46,573 nucleotides of DNA from Gellertiella hungarica (GCF_014197145.1 NZ_JACIEZ010000003.1:523396-569968), one strand, 5' to 3'; counted from the first letter of the stretch, positions 6,614-15,767 are shown. A program made the numbers and translations. The notes: generated by a model not told the origin, from the letters alone.

Positions 6614-8668
6614 CTATCGCGGCTGATCCCGAAGGAAAGGAACGGCATCCGCATCGACCGGCATGTCGAGTTCGCGTGCATAGCGATGGCCGGCATAGGT
6701 GGCATGGACGATCATACCCGGGGCATGGGCGTCGCCGATGGTGGTGACGCTTTCCAGCCCGGCATCGGCCCATTCCGCTTCCCGCGCCTTCAGCGACCGG
6801 AAGAGCTCGAGCTGCGGCTCGCGGCTTGCCACCAGCACCACGTGATCGGCCGCGATCTCGAAGGGACGGCCGGTGACGCCGTCACTGCCTGCAAAGGTGC
6901 CCTTGCGGATGCCGGCCGCGACGCCCCGGGTGACGATGGCGACGCCGCTCTCGACGAGCCGTGCCTCGATGAATCCCTGCTCCAGCGTGTTGTGGGTCCA
7001 GTGGGAGACGAGCGGCGCCGGGGTGACCAGCGTGACCCGACAGCCCGCCGCGGCCAGCTTTTCCGCCAGCGCCGAGCCGATGGCATAGTGATCGTCGTCG
7101 TAGACGACCACATCGCCCGACGGAGCCGCCCCTTCGAAGATGTCGTCCGGGGTGAAGACCGAAGCCCCTTCCCCGACCGGAATCCCCTGCGGATGATTGC
7201 GGCCACGGCCGTTTGCCCGGAAGCGCGCGCCGGTTGCGACCGCCACATGGGTGGCGCCGAAGGCCAGCACGTCATCCGCCGTCATGAAGCTCGCAGGATA
7301 GGTCTCGACATTGGCGAGCTTCCCGATCTGGCCGAGGCGGTAATCCGCGACCCGCTGCCAGGTGCGAAGGCCGGGCAAGGTCGTCTCGCGGACCACGCGG
7401 CCGCCGAGCGTGTCGCGGGCATCGGTGAGCGCTACCTCGTAGCCGCGTTTTCCCAGCTGGTGCGCCGCTTCAAGACCGGCAGGACCGGCGCCGATGACAA
7501 GCACCCGCGCCTCGCGCGCCTTCGGTGCGATCTTCTCGGGATGCCAGCCGCGCCGCCACTCCTCGCCCATGGTCGGGTTCTGGGTGCAGCGGAGCGGCAC
7601 CGACTGCATGTCTCCGGCCACGCAGATGTTGCAGCCGATGCATTCGCGCAGATCCTCGGAGCGGCCTTCCTCGATCTTCTTCGGCAGGAAGGGATCGGCA
7701 ATGGAGGGGCGCGCCGCGCCGATGAAATCCAGCACGCCGGAACGGATCTGCTCCACCATGGCATCGGGCGAGGTGAAGCGGCCGACTCCGACGACCGGCT
7801 TCGTCGTCAGCTTCTTCAGCCCGCGCACGAAGGGTTCCTGGAAGCCTTCCGCGGAAAAGCGGGCCGTGCGGCTGTCGCGCGACCAGGACCCCATGCAGAA
7901 ATCCCAGAGATCGGGAAGTTCGGCGAGCATGCCGACGATATCTTCCATCTCCGCCCGCTCCAGCCCCAGGGGCAGCTGGCTTTCCTCGACCGCGATGCGC
8001 AGCGGAACCGCGCAATCGTGGCCCACGGCGTCCCGGGTGTCTTCGAGAAGCTCCCGGAGAAAGCGGACCCGGTTTTCCAGCGAGCCGCCATATTCGTCCG
8101 TCCGGTCGTTCGTGGCGCGGGAGAGAAGCTGCTGGGTCAGCGTAAGCCCATGGCCGGCATAGACATAAATCAGATCATAGCCGGCCTTGCGGGCCCGCAG
8201 CGCCGCGTTGCGATGCCAGCGGCGGATGGCGCGGAAATCCTCCCGGTCCATCGCCCGGCTCTGCTGCGGCTCCAGCCATTCGGAATTGACCGGCATGGAA
8301 TTCACCCCCATCGGCGGCAGGCGGGAGGCGAGATTGGTGCGCGGGCCGTTGTAGACGAGCTCGATGCCGGCGAGCGCGCCGTGGCGGTGAATGCCTTCCA
8401 CCACGCGCTCATGGGCGAAGATATCCTTGTCCTCCCAGATGCGGCCCTCGATCGCGGGCGACACCTCGCTGGAAGGATGGATTTCCACCTCCTCCGTGCA
8501 GATGACCGCCCAGCCGCCTTCCGCCTTCATGGCACGCATGCCGGCAAGGGCGGTCGGCTCGCGGTGGCCCATCCCGTTGCAGTGAGGCACCTGGTAGAAG
8601 CGGTTGCGCGCCACCTTCGGGCCGATGGCCAGGGGTTCGAACAGGATGTTGTGCCGGGGATCACGCAT
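6614..8668 (-). CDS. Trimethylamine dehydrogenase / N-methylproline demethylase-type Fe-S flavoprotein
   Basis: This 684-residue enzyme has the layout of the trimethylamine dehydrogenase and 2,4-dienoyl-CoA reductase group. An Old Yellow Enzyme-type FMN barrel covers about residues 1-330. A [4Fe-4S] ligand set follows at C343, C346, C349 and C361 (C-x2-C-x2-C-x11-C). Then comes a dinucleotide-binding half with VIGAGPAGLE at 391-400. The start FEPLAIGPKVARNRF and the FYQVPHCNGMG segment closely resemble rhizobial proteins annotated as N-methylproline (stachydrine pathway) or dimethylglycine demethylases. The likely reaction is oxidative N-demethylation of a methylated amine or betaine with release of formaldehyde; the exact substrate is inferred only. 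The gene stands alone. A palindrome sits in the promoter region. Confidence 0.85.
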   Translation of the reverse strand: MRDPRHNILFEPLAIGPKVARNRFYQVPHCNGMGHREPTALAGMRAMKAEGGWAVICTEEVEIHPSSEVSPAIEGRIWEDKDIFAHERVVEGIHRHGALAGIELVYNGPRTNLASRLPPMGVNSMPVNSEWLEPQQSRAMDREDFRAIRRWHRNAALRARKAGYDLIYVYAGHGLTLTQQLLSRATNDRTDEYGGSLENRVRFLRELLEDTRDAVGHDCAVPLRIAVEESQLPLGLERAEMEDIVGMLAELPDLWDFCMGSWSRDSRTARFSAEGFQEPFVRGLKKLTTKPVVGVGRFTSPDAMVEQIRSGVLDFIGAARPSIADPFLPKKIEEGRSEDLRECIGCNICVAGDMQSVPLRCTQNPTMGEEWRRGWHPEKIAPKAREARVLVIGAGPAGLEAAHQLGKRGYEVALTDARDTLGGRVVRETTLPGLRTWQRVADYRLGQIGKLANVETYPASFMTADDVLAFGATHVAVATGARFRANGRGRNHPQGIPVGEGASVFTPDDIFEGAAPSGDVVVYDDDHYAIGSALAEKLAAAGCRVTLVTPAPLVSHWTHNTLEQGFIEARLVESGVAIVTRGVAAGIRKGTFAGSDGVTGRPFEIAADHVVLVASREPQLELFRSLKAREAEWADAGLESVTTIGDAHAPGMIVHATYAGHRYARELDMPVDADAVPFLRDQPR

Positions 8669-8685
8669 GAGGCGATGCCTTTGTT

Positions 8686-8715
8686 GTACGAGCGAATAAT
8701 TTCACCTATTCGTAC
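8686..8715 (-). promoter_or_regulatory. Inverted repeat upstream of the demethylase gene, candidate operator
   Basis: GTACGA...AATA and TATTCGTAC form an interrupted palindrome centred about 32 bp upstream of the start codon, with the exact core CGAATA-N8-TATTCG. Position and symmetry fit a repressor or activator site. No regulator gene is adjacent, so the binding protein is unknown. Confidence 0.4.
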
Positions 8716-8818
8716 CCGCAAACCTGATCCTGTCAATGGCTCGCCGGGCTTGGCGCACAGCCGGGCGAGCCTTTCTCACCGGATGAAGCTCTGAACAGAG
8801 TGAATCCGGTTCTTCCGC

Positions 8819-9202
8819 TTACCCGTTATAAACAATAGCCAATTTGTTCCCCGCCGGATCGCGCACATAGGCGCTCATCCAGTTCGGTCCGTACTGGGGA
8901 CGCGGGCCGGGAGCCCCCTCGTCCGTGCCGCCATGGGTCATCGCGGCGGCATAGAATGCCTCCACCTCCGCATAGGTCGCGGCATCGAAGCCCAGCATGG
9001 CCCCGTTCCCGGCTGTGGCGGGCTCGCCGTTGAAGGGTTCGCAGATCCACAGCGTGAAGCCCTCGCCCGACCCTCCGCGGGAATAGGCGCGCCAGCCGGG
9101 AAATTCCGTATGGCTTGCCCAGCCGATGGTCGCGAGCACCGCATCGTAAAAGAGCGTCGAGCGGGTCAGATCGTTGACGCCGAGCGTTGCGTAGAGGCCC
9201 AT
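8819..9202 (-). CDS. VOC family (glyoxalase/bleomycin resistance fold) protein
   Basis: A 127-residue single-module member of the vicinal oxygen chelate superfamily. It opens with the typical ATLGVNDLTRSTLFYDAVL strand-helix and closes with YVRDPAGNKLAIVYNG, whose DPAGN turn is diagnostic of the fold. Metal-ligand positions are not all obvious, so enzymatic activity is uncertain. The ATG at 9202 is preceded by CCGGAGGAG, a near-perfect ribosome-binding site; longer in-frame starts are not needed. It is transcribed toward the demethylase gene, with about 150 bp between them, and there is no sign that the two are linked in function. Confidence 0.85.
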   Translation of the reverse strand: MGLYATLGVNDLTRSTLFYDAVLATIGWASHTEFPGWRAYSRGGSGEGFTLWICEPFNGEPATAGNGAMLGFDAATYAEVEAFYAAAMTHGGTDEGAPGPRPQYGPNWMSAYVRDPAGNKLAIVYNG

Positions 9203-9959
9203 GGGCGATTCTCCTCCGGAATGTATGGAACATAACAAGAACACAACCGATCTTCAGCGGCAAGGGCCCCCTCACCGGAAAAGATTTCACTTATAACAAA
9301 AAAGGCTCGTTCCGGTTCACTGCGAGCGCGGATTTTCCAAACCGGTGTCAAGGGCTTGGCGGCGGTTTCCAATGTCATCTTTTTTTCATGTTTCACCGTC
9401 GCAAAACCCCTGTGGGAAGGTCGCAAAAGGGGACGGCACGGTGGAAAACGTCTGCATCCCTGCTTCCAAGTTTTTGATTTTCCTTTTGAAGTTTGCTTTC
9501 CCCGTTTTCCACAGCACAATGACACAAGATATTGTGGTTAAAAAACTGACAAGAACCACCGCTTGACGGAATCAGGTGTTTCAAAGTTAATGGGGACCAT
9601 GTTGCGGCGGCGACTGGACCGGAAGTAACGAGGCCGGTTCGATACCAGACAGGAACAGCGGAAAACACTCCCGTGCGCCGATGGTGCGGCCGGGAAACGG
9701 GATCCCTTGCGCCCTCGTCCGGTAGCACTCCAATCGCCCGCCCACAGAGGGGACATGGGTAATTTTACGGAGTTGGCAAAAATTCTGTAAACACTATATT
9801 TAGTGTTTACGAGCTACGATCTCCACAATATAGAGTGCCGCATGACAGCGGCTCATCCATCAGGGACAGCCATCCGGTTCGCGGCAGACGCGGCCCGGAA
9901 CCGAAACATCGCGCGCCTTCGACATTGGGCGCCACGCATCGAAAGAGGACGGAAACACC
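9203..9959. other. 757-bp intergenic region between the VOC gene and nrdJ
   Basis: The stretch is relatively AT-rich and I find no convincing gene in it. It holds the VOC promoter at its left end, a lone NrdR-like motif at 9522-9537, and the nrdJ promoter with two NrdR boxes at its right end. A TTTTCCACA sequence near 9505-9513 resembles a DnaA box but is isolated. Confidence 0.6.
9773..9838 (+). promoter_or_regulatory. nrdJ promoter with tandem NrdR boxes
   Basis: ACACTATATTTAGTGT (9791-9806) and CCACAATATAGAGTGC (9823-9838) match the NrdR-box consensus acaCwAtATaTwGtgt. Their centres are 32 bp apart, about three helical turns, which is the usual arrangement for NrdR. TTGGCA (9773-9778) with TATATT (9795-9800) is a plausible -35/-10 pair at 16-nt spacing, and the -10 lies inside the first box. 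NrdR would thus repress by covering the promoter when dATP is plentiful. Confidence 0.9.
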
Positions 9960-12900
9960 ATGCGCATCGAACGCCGTTTCACAAAGCCCGGGCAGTCTCC
10001 CTATGCGGAGATCCCGTTCCGCAAGGCGACCAGTGAAATCAAGAACCCCGATGGGTCGATCGTGTTCCGCCTCGCGGATATCGACGTGCCGGAGCAGTTC
10101 AGCCAGGTGGCGGCAGACATCCTCGCGCAGAAGTATTTCCGCAAGGCGGGCGTGCCCGCGCGGCTGAAGAAGGTGGAAGAGAACAGCGTTCCGTCCTGGC
10201 TGTGGCGCTCCGAAGCCGATCTTGCCGCGCTCGAGGCCCTGCCGAAGGAAGAGCGCTACGGGTCCGAAACCGATGCGCGCCAGGTTTTCGATCGCCTGGC
10301 CGGCACTTGGACCTACTGGGGCTGGAAGGGCGGCTATTTCCACACCGAGGAAGATGCCCTCGCCTTCCGTGACGAGCTGGCCTACATGCTCGCCACCCAG
10401 CGCGTTGCGCCGAACTCGCCGCAGTGGTTCAACACCGGCCTGCACTGGGCCTACGGCATCGATGGCCCCGGCCAGGGCCATTTCTACGTCGACCCCTTCA
10501 CCGGCAAGCTGGTGAAGTCGAAGTCGGCCTATGAGCATCCGCAGCCGCATGCCTGCTTCATCCAGTCCGTGGAAGACGACCTCGTCAACGAGGGCGGCAT
10601 CATGGATCTGTGGGTGCGCGAGGCCCGCCTCTTCAAGTATGGCTCCGGCACCGGCTCCAACTTCTCCTACCTGCGCGGCGAAGGCGAGAAGCTTTCGGGC
10701 GGCGGCCGCTCCTCCGGCCTGATGAGCTTCCTGAAGATCGGCGACCGGGCAGCCGGGGCGATCAAGTCGGGCGGCACCACACGCCGTGCGGCCAAGATGG
10801 TCGTGGTCGACATCGACCATCCCGACATCGAGGAATACATCAACTGGAAGGTGAAAGAAGAGCAGAAGGTTGCCGCGCTCGTCACCGGCTCGAAGGTCGT
10901 CGCCAAGCATCTGAAGGCGATCATGAAGGCCTGCGTCAACTGCGAGGCCGACAATGACGACTGCTTCGACCCCGCCCGGAACCCGGCGCTGAAGCGCGAG
11001 ATCCGCGCCGCCAAGAAGGACCAGGTGCCGGAAAACTACGTCCAGCGCGTGATCCAGTTCGCCCGTCAGGGCTATACCTCTATGGAATTCAAGACCTATG
11101 ACACGGACTGGGATTCCGAGGCCTATCTGACCGTCTCCGGCCAGAACTCCAACAACTCCGTCTCCATCAAGGACGACTTCCTGCGCGCCGTCGAGACCGA
11201 TGGCGACTGGCACCTGACCGCCCGCAAGGACGGCAAGGTGATGAAGACGCTGAAGGCGCGCGACCTGTGGGAAAGCATTTCCTATGCCGCCTGGGCATCG
11301 GCCGATCCTGGCCTGCACTTCAACACCACGATGAACGACTGGCACACCTGCCCGGCTGCCGGCCCGATCCGCGCGTCGAACCCGTGCTCGGAATACATGT
11401 TCCTCGACGACACGGCCTGCAACCTCGCCTCGCTGAACCTGCTGCAGTTCAAGGATGCCGTCACCAAGCGCATCAACATCGGCGACTACGAGCATGCCGT
11501 GCGGCTGTGGACCATCGTTCTCGAGATCTCGGTGATGATGGCGCAGTTCCCGTCGCGCCAGATCGCGGAGCTTTCCTACGAGTACCGCACGCTCGGCCTC
11601 GGCTATGCCAATATCGGCGGCCTGCTGATGTCCTCGGGCATTCCCTATGACTCGGCCGAAGGCCGTGCCATCGGCGGCGCGCTGACGGCGATCATGACTG
11701 GCATTTCCTACGCCACCTCGGCGGAAATGGCGGCCAAGCTCGGCACCTTCCCCGGCTTCAAGCCGAACCGCGAGAACATGCTGCGGGTGATGCGCAACCA
11801 CCGCCGCGCCGCCTATGGCGAGGCCACCGGTTATGAAGCCCTGTCGGTTAACCCGGTTCCGCTCGCCCATGGCGACTGCCCGGACCAGGACCTGATCGCC
11901 CATGCCAAGGCCGCCTGGGACAAGGCGCTGGAGCTCGGCGAGAAGCACGGCTACCGCAACGCCCAGACGACGGTGATCGCGCCGACCGGCACGATCGGCC
12001 TCGTGATGGACTGCGACACGACCGGCATCGAGCCCGACTTCGCGCTCGTGAAGTTCAAGAAGCTCGCCGGCGGCGGCTACTTCAAGATCATCAACCGCGC
12101 CGTTCCGGAAGCGCTGCGCACGCTCGGCTACACGGAAAGCCAGATCGCCGAGATCGAGGCCTATGCAGTCGGCCACGGCAACCTGAACCAGGCGCCGGGC
12201 GTGAACCCCTCGACGCTGCGCGCCAAGGGCTTCACCCAGGAGAAGATCGACGCCGTCAACGGCGCGCTGAAGAGCGCCTTCGACATCAAGTTCGTCTTCA
12301 ACCAGTGGACGCTGGGTGCCGACTTCCTGAAGGATGTGCTCAAGGTTTCCGACGAGCAGCTTTCCCAGATGGATTTCAACCTGCTCGATCACCTCGGCTT
12401 CACGAAGAAGGAGATCGAGGCCGCGAACATCCATGTCTGCGGTGCGATGACGCTGGAAGGCGCCCCGCATCTGAAGGCCGAGCACCTGCCGGTCTTCGAT
12501 TGCGCCAACCCCTGCGGCAAGATCGGCAAGCGCTATCTCTCGGTCGAAAGCCACATCCGCATGATGGCGGCTGCCCAGCCCTTCATCTCCGGCGCGATCT
12601 CCAAGACGATCAACATGCCGAACGATGCGACGGTGGAAGACTGCAAGAGCGCCTACATGCTGTCCTGGAAGCTCGGCCTCAAGGCCAATGCGCTTTACCG
12701 CGACGGCTCCAAGCTTTCCCAGCCGCTCAACGCCTCGCTGATCGAGGATGAGGAGGACGAGGACCAGCTGGAGGAATTCCTGCAGCAGCCGGTGGCCGCG
12801 CAGGCCGTGACCGTCACGGAAAAGATCGTTGAGCGCGTCATCGAGAAGGTGGTGCATGGCCGCGACAAGCTGCCGAACCGCCGTCAAGGCTACACCCAGA

Positions 12901-13763
12901 AGGCCGTCGTCGGCGGTCACAAGGTGTACCTGCGCACCGGCGAATTCGGCGATGGCCGTCTCGGCGAGATCTTCATCGACATGCACAAGGAAGGCGCCGC
13001 CTTCCGTGCCATGATGAACAACTTCGCCATCGCGATCTCGCTCGGCCTGCAGTACGGCGTGCCGCTCGAGGAATATGTGGAGGCCTTCACCTTCACGAAG
13101 TTCGAGCCGGCCGGCATGGTGCAGGGCAACGACGCGATCAAGAACGCCACGTCGATCCTCGACTACGTGTTCCGCGAACTCGCCGTCTCCTATCTCGGCC
13201 GCCACGATCTCGCCCATGTGGACACGTCGGATTTCGGCAACACCGCGCTCGGCAAGGGCATCCAGGAAGGCAAGACCAACCTGATCTCCACCGGCTGGAC
13301 CCGCGGCCACAAGCCCACCCTCGTCTCCGGCCACATGCCGATGGGCGAGGCCAAGGGCGCGGCAACGGCAGCCCCCGCCAAGGCCTCCTCTTCGGGCAAC
13401 GTGACGGCCTTTGCCGGCTCCGCCGCCCGCAAGCTGGAAACCACGGTCGCCATCTCCACCTCGGAAGTGGTGTCCTTCAAGCGGGACTATGAAGAGCGTG
13501 CCGCGGAACTGGCGGAAGAAATCGCCGAGGAAATCGCCACCGAAGAGCAGCAGTCCACCACCGCCCTCTTCTCCGACAAGGCCGCCGCCGACGCGGCATC
13601 GGCCAAATCCGAAGCCAAGAAGGTCGAAGCCGAACGCCGCGCCCGCTCCATCATGCAGGGCTACACGGGCAACATGTGCTCCGAATGCCAGAACTTCACG
13701 ATGGTCCGCAACGGCACCTGCGAGAAGTGCGATACGTGTGGGGCGACGAGCGGCTGCAGCTAA
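9960..13763 (+). CDS. nrdJ: Adenosylcobalamin-dependent (class II) ribonucleotide reductase
   Basis: This 1267-residue enzyme reduces ribonucleoside diphosphates to deoxyribonucleotides using a thiyl radical generated from coenzyme B12, so it works with or without oxygen. Visible active-site features are C199 (redox pair member, in PHACFIQ) and the N474-C476-E478 set in NPCSE, of which C476 would carry the thiyl radical. Substrate-site residues appear in [15 protein letters not shown]. The C-terminus is cysteine-rich ([21 protein letters not shown]), as in other long NrdJ proteins, and could bind zinc and deliver electrons. An Ala/Glu-rich linker (about residues 1130-1230) separates it from the core. 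Length is normal for the alphaproteobacterial type. It is single, with control by NrdR. Confidence 0.97.
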   Translation: MRIERRFTKPGQSPYAEIPFRKATSEIKNPDGSIVFRLADIDVPEQFSQVAADILAQKYFRKAGVPARLKKVEENSVPSWLWRSEADLAALEALPKEERYGSETDARQVFDRLAGTWTYWGWKGGYFHTEEDALAFRDELAYMLATQRVAPNSPQWFNTGLHWAYGIDGPGQGHFYVDPFTGKLVKSKSAYEHPQPHACFIQSVEDDLVNEGGIMDLWVREARLFKYGSGTGSNFSYLRGEGEKLSGGGRSSGLMSFLKIGDRAAGAIKSGGTTRRAAKMVVVDIDHPDIEEYINWKVKEEQKVAALVTGSKVVAKHLKAIMKACVNCEADNDDCFDPARNPALKREIRAAKKDQVPENYVQRVIQFARQGYTSMEFKTYDTDWDSEAYLTVSGQNSNNSVSIKDDFLRAVETDGDWHLTARKDGKVMKTLKARDLWESISYAAWASADPGLHFNTTMNDWHTCPAAGPIRASNPCSEYMFLDDTACNLASLNLLQFKDAVTKRINIGDYEHAVRLWTIVLEISVMMAQFPSRQIAELSYEYRTLGLGYANIGGLLMSSGIPYDSAEGRAIGGALTAIMTGISYATSAEMAAKLGTFPGFKPNRENMLRVMRNHRRAAYGEATGYEALSVNPVPLAHGDCPDQDLIAHAKAAWDKALELGEKHGYRNAQTTVIAPTGTIGLVMDCDTTGIEPDFALVKFKKLAGGGYFKIINRAVPEALRTLGYTESQIAEIEAYAVGHGNLNQAPGVNPSTLRAKGFTQEKIDAVNGALKSAFDIKFVFNQWTLGADFLKDVLKVSDEQLSQMDFNLLDHLGFTKKEIEAANIHVCGAMTLEGAPHLKAEHLPVFDCANPCGKIGKRYLSVESHIRMMAAAQPFISGAISKTINMPNDATVEDCKSAYMLSWKLGLKANALYRDGSKLSQPLNASLIEDEEDEDQLEEFLQQPVAAQAVTVTEKIVERVIEKVVHGRDKLPNRRQGYTQKAVVGGHKVYLRTGEFGDGRLGEIFIDMHKEGAAFRAMMNNFAIAISLGLQYGVPLEEYVEAFTFTKFEPAGMVQGNDAIKNATSILDYVFRELAVSYLGRHDLAHVDTSDFGNTALGKGIQEGKTNLISTGWTRGHKPTLVSGHMPMGEAKGAATAAPAKASSSGNVTAFAGSAARKLETTVAISTSEVVSFKRDYEERAAELAEEIAEEIATEEQQSTTALFSDKAAADAASAKSEAKKVEAERRARSIMQGYTGNMCSECQNFTMVRNGTCEKCDTCGATSGCS

Positions 13764-14215
13764 GGCAATCGCATAACAACAGTCAGGGGATCAAACCCGG
13801 TGTCATGCGCCGTATGATATTTGTCTGACGCGCACCAGTTTTGCCGAAATAGCTTCTCCCGGAACCTCATTCAGCTTCCGGGAGAAGTACTTTAGAGCCA
13901 AGCGCTGAAGCTGCTGCCTGCTGTGCATCTGTTCAGGAACGCGCCTTGTAGACGAACGCTCGCCGCCATCCTCCCCTGCGTCAGCTTTAGCCTAGTCCTG
14001 CAGATACCTCGGACCTGCTCGATACGCCGTGCGGAAATCTCGGAACACCTCGTCCGAACTCGGCAAGGTCATCATCTTTACAGATGAAGTTCTGTTAAGA
14101 GTGACGTTGCAGGACCAATATTTAATAGGGCGATACAGCTGATCACTGGAATTGGTTCATTGCCACCAGTGTCAGTATTACTTTTCAAACATTCAATTTT
14201 TTTCTAGAGAAGATA
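13764..14215. other. 450-bp intergenic region after nrdJ
   Basis: The left part holds a long inverted repeat with 12-bp arms, CTTCTCCCGGAA (13853-13864) and TTCCGGGAGAAG (13876-13887). It may end nrdJ transcription, although no good T run follows. Further right the base composition drifts toward AT, leading into the HIT gene. A very short minus-strand frame near 13990-14075 shows no support as a gene. Confidence 0.5.
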
Positions 14216-14221
14216 GTGGCG

Positions 14222-14686
14222 ATGTCTAATAAATGCCTATTTTGCCAAATTGCAAAGCGATCGATCTCAGCAAGAATATTTTGGGAGTCGGAGACGCATA
14301 TGGCGTTCCTTACGCCGTACCCTAATACCCTCGGCTTTACCGTTGTGGCGACAAAAGCTCATCTCCAAAGTGACATTTTCTGCCTGAACGAAGTGAATTT
14401 TAGAGCGATTTGTAGCGCGGCGAAGGAAGTTTCAGGCTTACTCAAGAAAAAATTGGAGCTTGCACGAGTCGGATGCGTATTTGAAGGCTATGGAATCAAT
14501 CACGCGCACGTCAAACTTGTTCCAATGCACGGGATCGCGGCGGGTCCTTGGCGACCGATAGCGAGTTCCGAGGCGGATCGAAGGTATTACGATGCATATC
14601 CGGGTTTTATTTCTTCACATGATGGCCCCAGAATGGACGACACTTCTCTGGACGAAGTCTTTCGGAAGCTGTCCAATCCCGGATGA
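14222..14686 (+). CDS. HIT family protein (variant histidine triad)
   Basis: A 154-residue protein of the histidine-triad nucleotide hydrolase fold. It begins with CLFCQI, the usual N-terminal CxxC, and has the strand FTVVATKAHL. The triad region is GINHAHVKLVPMHG, with H94 and H96 present, lysine at position 98 where the third histidine normally stands, and H103 beyond. Related proteins with HAHVKL are known, so this is a variant subfamily and not clear damage. Codon use is AT-rich compared with all neighbours, suggesting transfer. An alternative start is GTG 14216. The function, probably hydrolysis of a nucleotide conjugate, is unproven. Confidence 0.8.
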   Translation: MSNKCLFCQIAKRSISARIFWESETHMAFLTPYPNTLGFTVVATKAHLQSDIFCLNEVNFRAICSAAKEVSGLLKKKLELARVGCVFEGYGINHAHVKLVPMHGIAAGPWRPIASSEADRRYYDAYPGFISSHDGPRMDDTSLDEVFRKLSNPG

Positions 14687-14715
14687 TCAATTAATCCCCC
14701 GGCGCGGAGGCAGCC

Positions 14716-15041
14716 ATGCCAGCAGTCGTGAACCACGTCACAGCACATCTGGGCGCATTTCGGCCCAGCGACCGCTCGGCCTTGGATCGCTACCTAAAGG
14801 ACGAAAAATCCGCTCGGAAACGCTGTCAGCGATCAAGGATTTCGTCGTTCGGTGGGAGGAAGCCGACTGGCTGGAAGCCTATTCCATCGAGCGCATCGGC
14901 AAATGGATCGCGAAGCGCCAGCTTTCTGAAACGTCCGAGGAATTGACGCGCTGGTGCAAAAGCGGGTCCTCCGACGCCCGCATGGCGCTGCTCAGCGGTT
15001 TGCAGCAGGGCCTCGGCGAGCGCCAGGCAGCATTGGCCTGA
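14716..15041 (+). pseudogene. Small hypothetical gene split by a frameshift in an A5 run
   Basis: An ATG with a GGAGG ribosome-binding site opens a frame reading MPAVVNHVTAHLGAFRPSD... through DRYLKDEK. It then becomes nonsense-like (arginine and serine rich) after the A5 run at 14804-14808. The neighbouring frame takes over exactly there with IRSETLSAIKDFVVRWEEA and runs sensibly to 15041. Restoring one A would give a single protein of about 109 residues. The family is not recognised. It may be a decayed gene, a sequencing error in a homopolymer, or a -1 slippage site. Confidence 0.55.
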
Positions 15042-15071
15042 AGCAAATCTCCCGTTAGGGGCATGGCCGAG

Positions 15072-15249
15072 CCGCCCCCTCATCCGGCGCTTCGCGCCAC
15101 CTTCTCCCCGGTGGGGAGAAGAGTGAGTTTGCGGCATCGGCTTCCCCTGAAGTCTCCTGCCACCCCGGCGGTTTATGGCCCCCGGCAGCGCCGCTTGCCT
15201 CTTCTCCCCGCCGGGGAGAAGGTGCCGGCAGGCGGATGAGGGGGCGGGC
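15072..15249. repeat. Rhizobial-type palindromic intergenic repeat (CCCCCTCATCC family)
   Basis: The element is bounded by CCCCCTCATCCG (from 15075) and its complement CGGATGAGGGGGC (ending at 15245). Each side carries an internal CTTCTCCCC...GGGGAGAAG hairpin (15101-15121 and 15201-15221). This is the look of short palindromic elements widespread between genes in Rhizobiaceae. It lies just after the broken gene and is unlike the two larger palindromes elsewhere in the window. Confidence 0.75.
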
Positions 15250-15340
15250 GGCATCGCATGGGCCTCATCCCCCGAGGCGGATCAGGGGCGGGCGCCGTTT
15301 CCCCTTTCCATTCCATCGATCCTTTCTTATATTAGCGCTC

Positions 15341-15561
15341 GAACGGGCCATATCCCGTTCAGGGGCCTGAGAAACCCCTCTAGAATCGGTGCGCCAACCC
15401 CTCTTCCGGGTAACGCGAACCCGTGCTTTAAAAGCACTCGCCTGCCTCTTTGGCCGGGGAGGTCGCTGCGCATGTCCAGGGCTCACGCCTAAAGGCAGCG
15501 ACGGCCGTACACGTGCGGTTTTCTTAGCTCCCCTGGCCGCCAGAGAATTTCCTCTGGCGGC
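15341..15561 (+). ncRNA. Candidate structured RNA leader upstream of a small membrane protein
   Basis: A dense series of perfect hairpins precedes the small gene at 15584: GAACGGG/CCCGTTC, AGGGG/CCCCT, CGGGT/ACCCG, and GTGCTTT/AAAGCAC. A branched domain follows, closed by GGGGAG/CTCCCC (15456/15533) and containing GTCGCTGC/GCAGCGAC. The last hairpin is GCCGCCAGAG/CTCTGGCGGC (15536-15561). A random intergenic stretch rarely shows so many. I checked it by eye against TPP, cobalamin, SAM and fluoride riboswitches, 4.5S and RNase P RNA and could not match it. It could be a cis-regulatory leader or an independent small RNA. Confidence 0.5.
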
Positions 15562-15583
15562 TCTCAACCAAGGGGGAACCGCC

Positions 15584-15763
15584 ATGGACTGCACCTTCAA
15601 TCCGATCGAATTCTACCGGGTATCGCCAGACTGGATAAAGGTTGTGTGGATCCTTTCGATCCCGCTCTTCGTCGCGGCCATGACGGCGATCGTGCTGCGG
15701 TATCGCATCGAGCGCGAACGGCTGGCGCTGTCCGCCCGGGCGATGGGCGAAACGGGCGTCTGA
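15584..15763 (+). CDS. Small single-span membrane protein, 59 residues
   Basis: The protein has an N-terminal polar segment, one clear hydrophobic helix (about residues 18-40, VVWILSIPLFVAAMTAIVL) and a basic, charged tail (RYRIERERLALSARAM). It should therefore sit in the inner membrane with the C-terminus inside, by the positive-inside rule. The ATG follows an AAGGGGGAA ribosome-binding site that lies 3' of the candidate structured RNA, so its translation could depend on folding of that leader. The family is not recognised and there is no operon partner: the next gene is convergent, 4 bp past the stop codon. Confidence 0.7.
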   Translation: MDCTFNPIEFYRVSPDWIKVVWILSIPLFVAAMTAIVLRYRIERERLALSARAMGETGV

Positions 15764-15767
15764 GACC

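Noticed and set aside
6305-8794. A long plus-strand open frame of about 830 codons opposite the demethylase gene
   Set aside because: It is the mirror of the flavoprotein gene and continues out of the end of gpt in another frame; no domain is visible in it.
9505-9513. TTTTCCACA, resembling a DnaA box
   Set aside because: It is a single copy with a mismatch, with no cluster, no AT-rich unwinding element and no replication genes nearby.
9807-13334. A minus-strand open frame of over 1100 codons opposite nrdJ
   Set aside because: Its composition is that of an antisense shadow of a GC-rich gene. The plus strand encodes an unmistakable NrdJ, and no ribosome-binding site or known motif supports the minus frame.
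13990-14075. A 27-codon minus-strand frame beginning MMTLPSSDEVFRDF
   Set aside because: It is too short, with no convincing ribosome-binding site and no recognised family; it could be a gene remnant but nothing proves it.
15072-15249. CRISPR array suspected from repeated CTTCTCCCC/GGGGAGAAG blocks
   Set aside because: There are only inverted copies in a palindromic element, with no regular direct repeats or spacers and no cas genes.
15361-15423. CTGAGA motif followed by ACCCC, like a TPP riboswitch
   Set aside because: The rest of the TPP core, including the second helical arm with its conserved purine-rich end, is missing, and the gene downstream has no link to thiamine.
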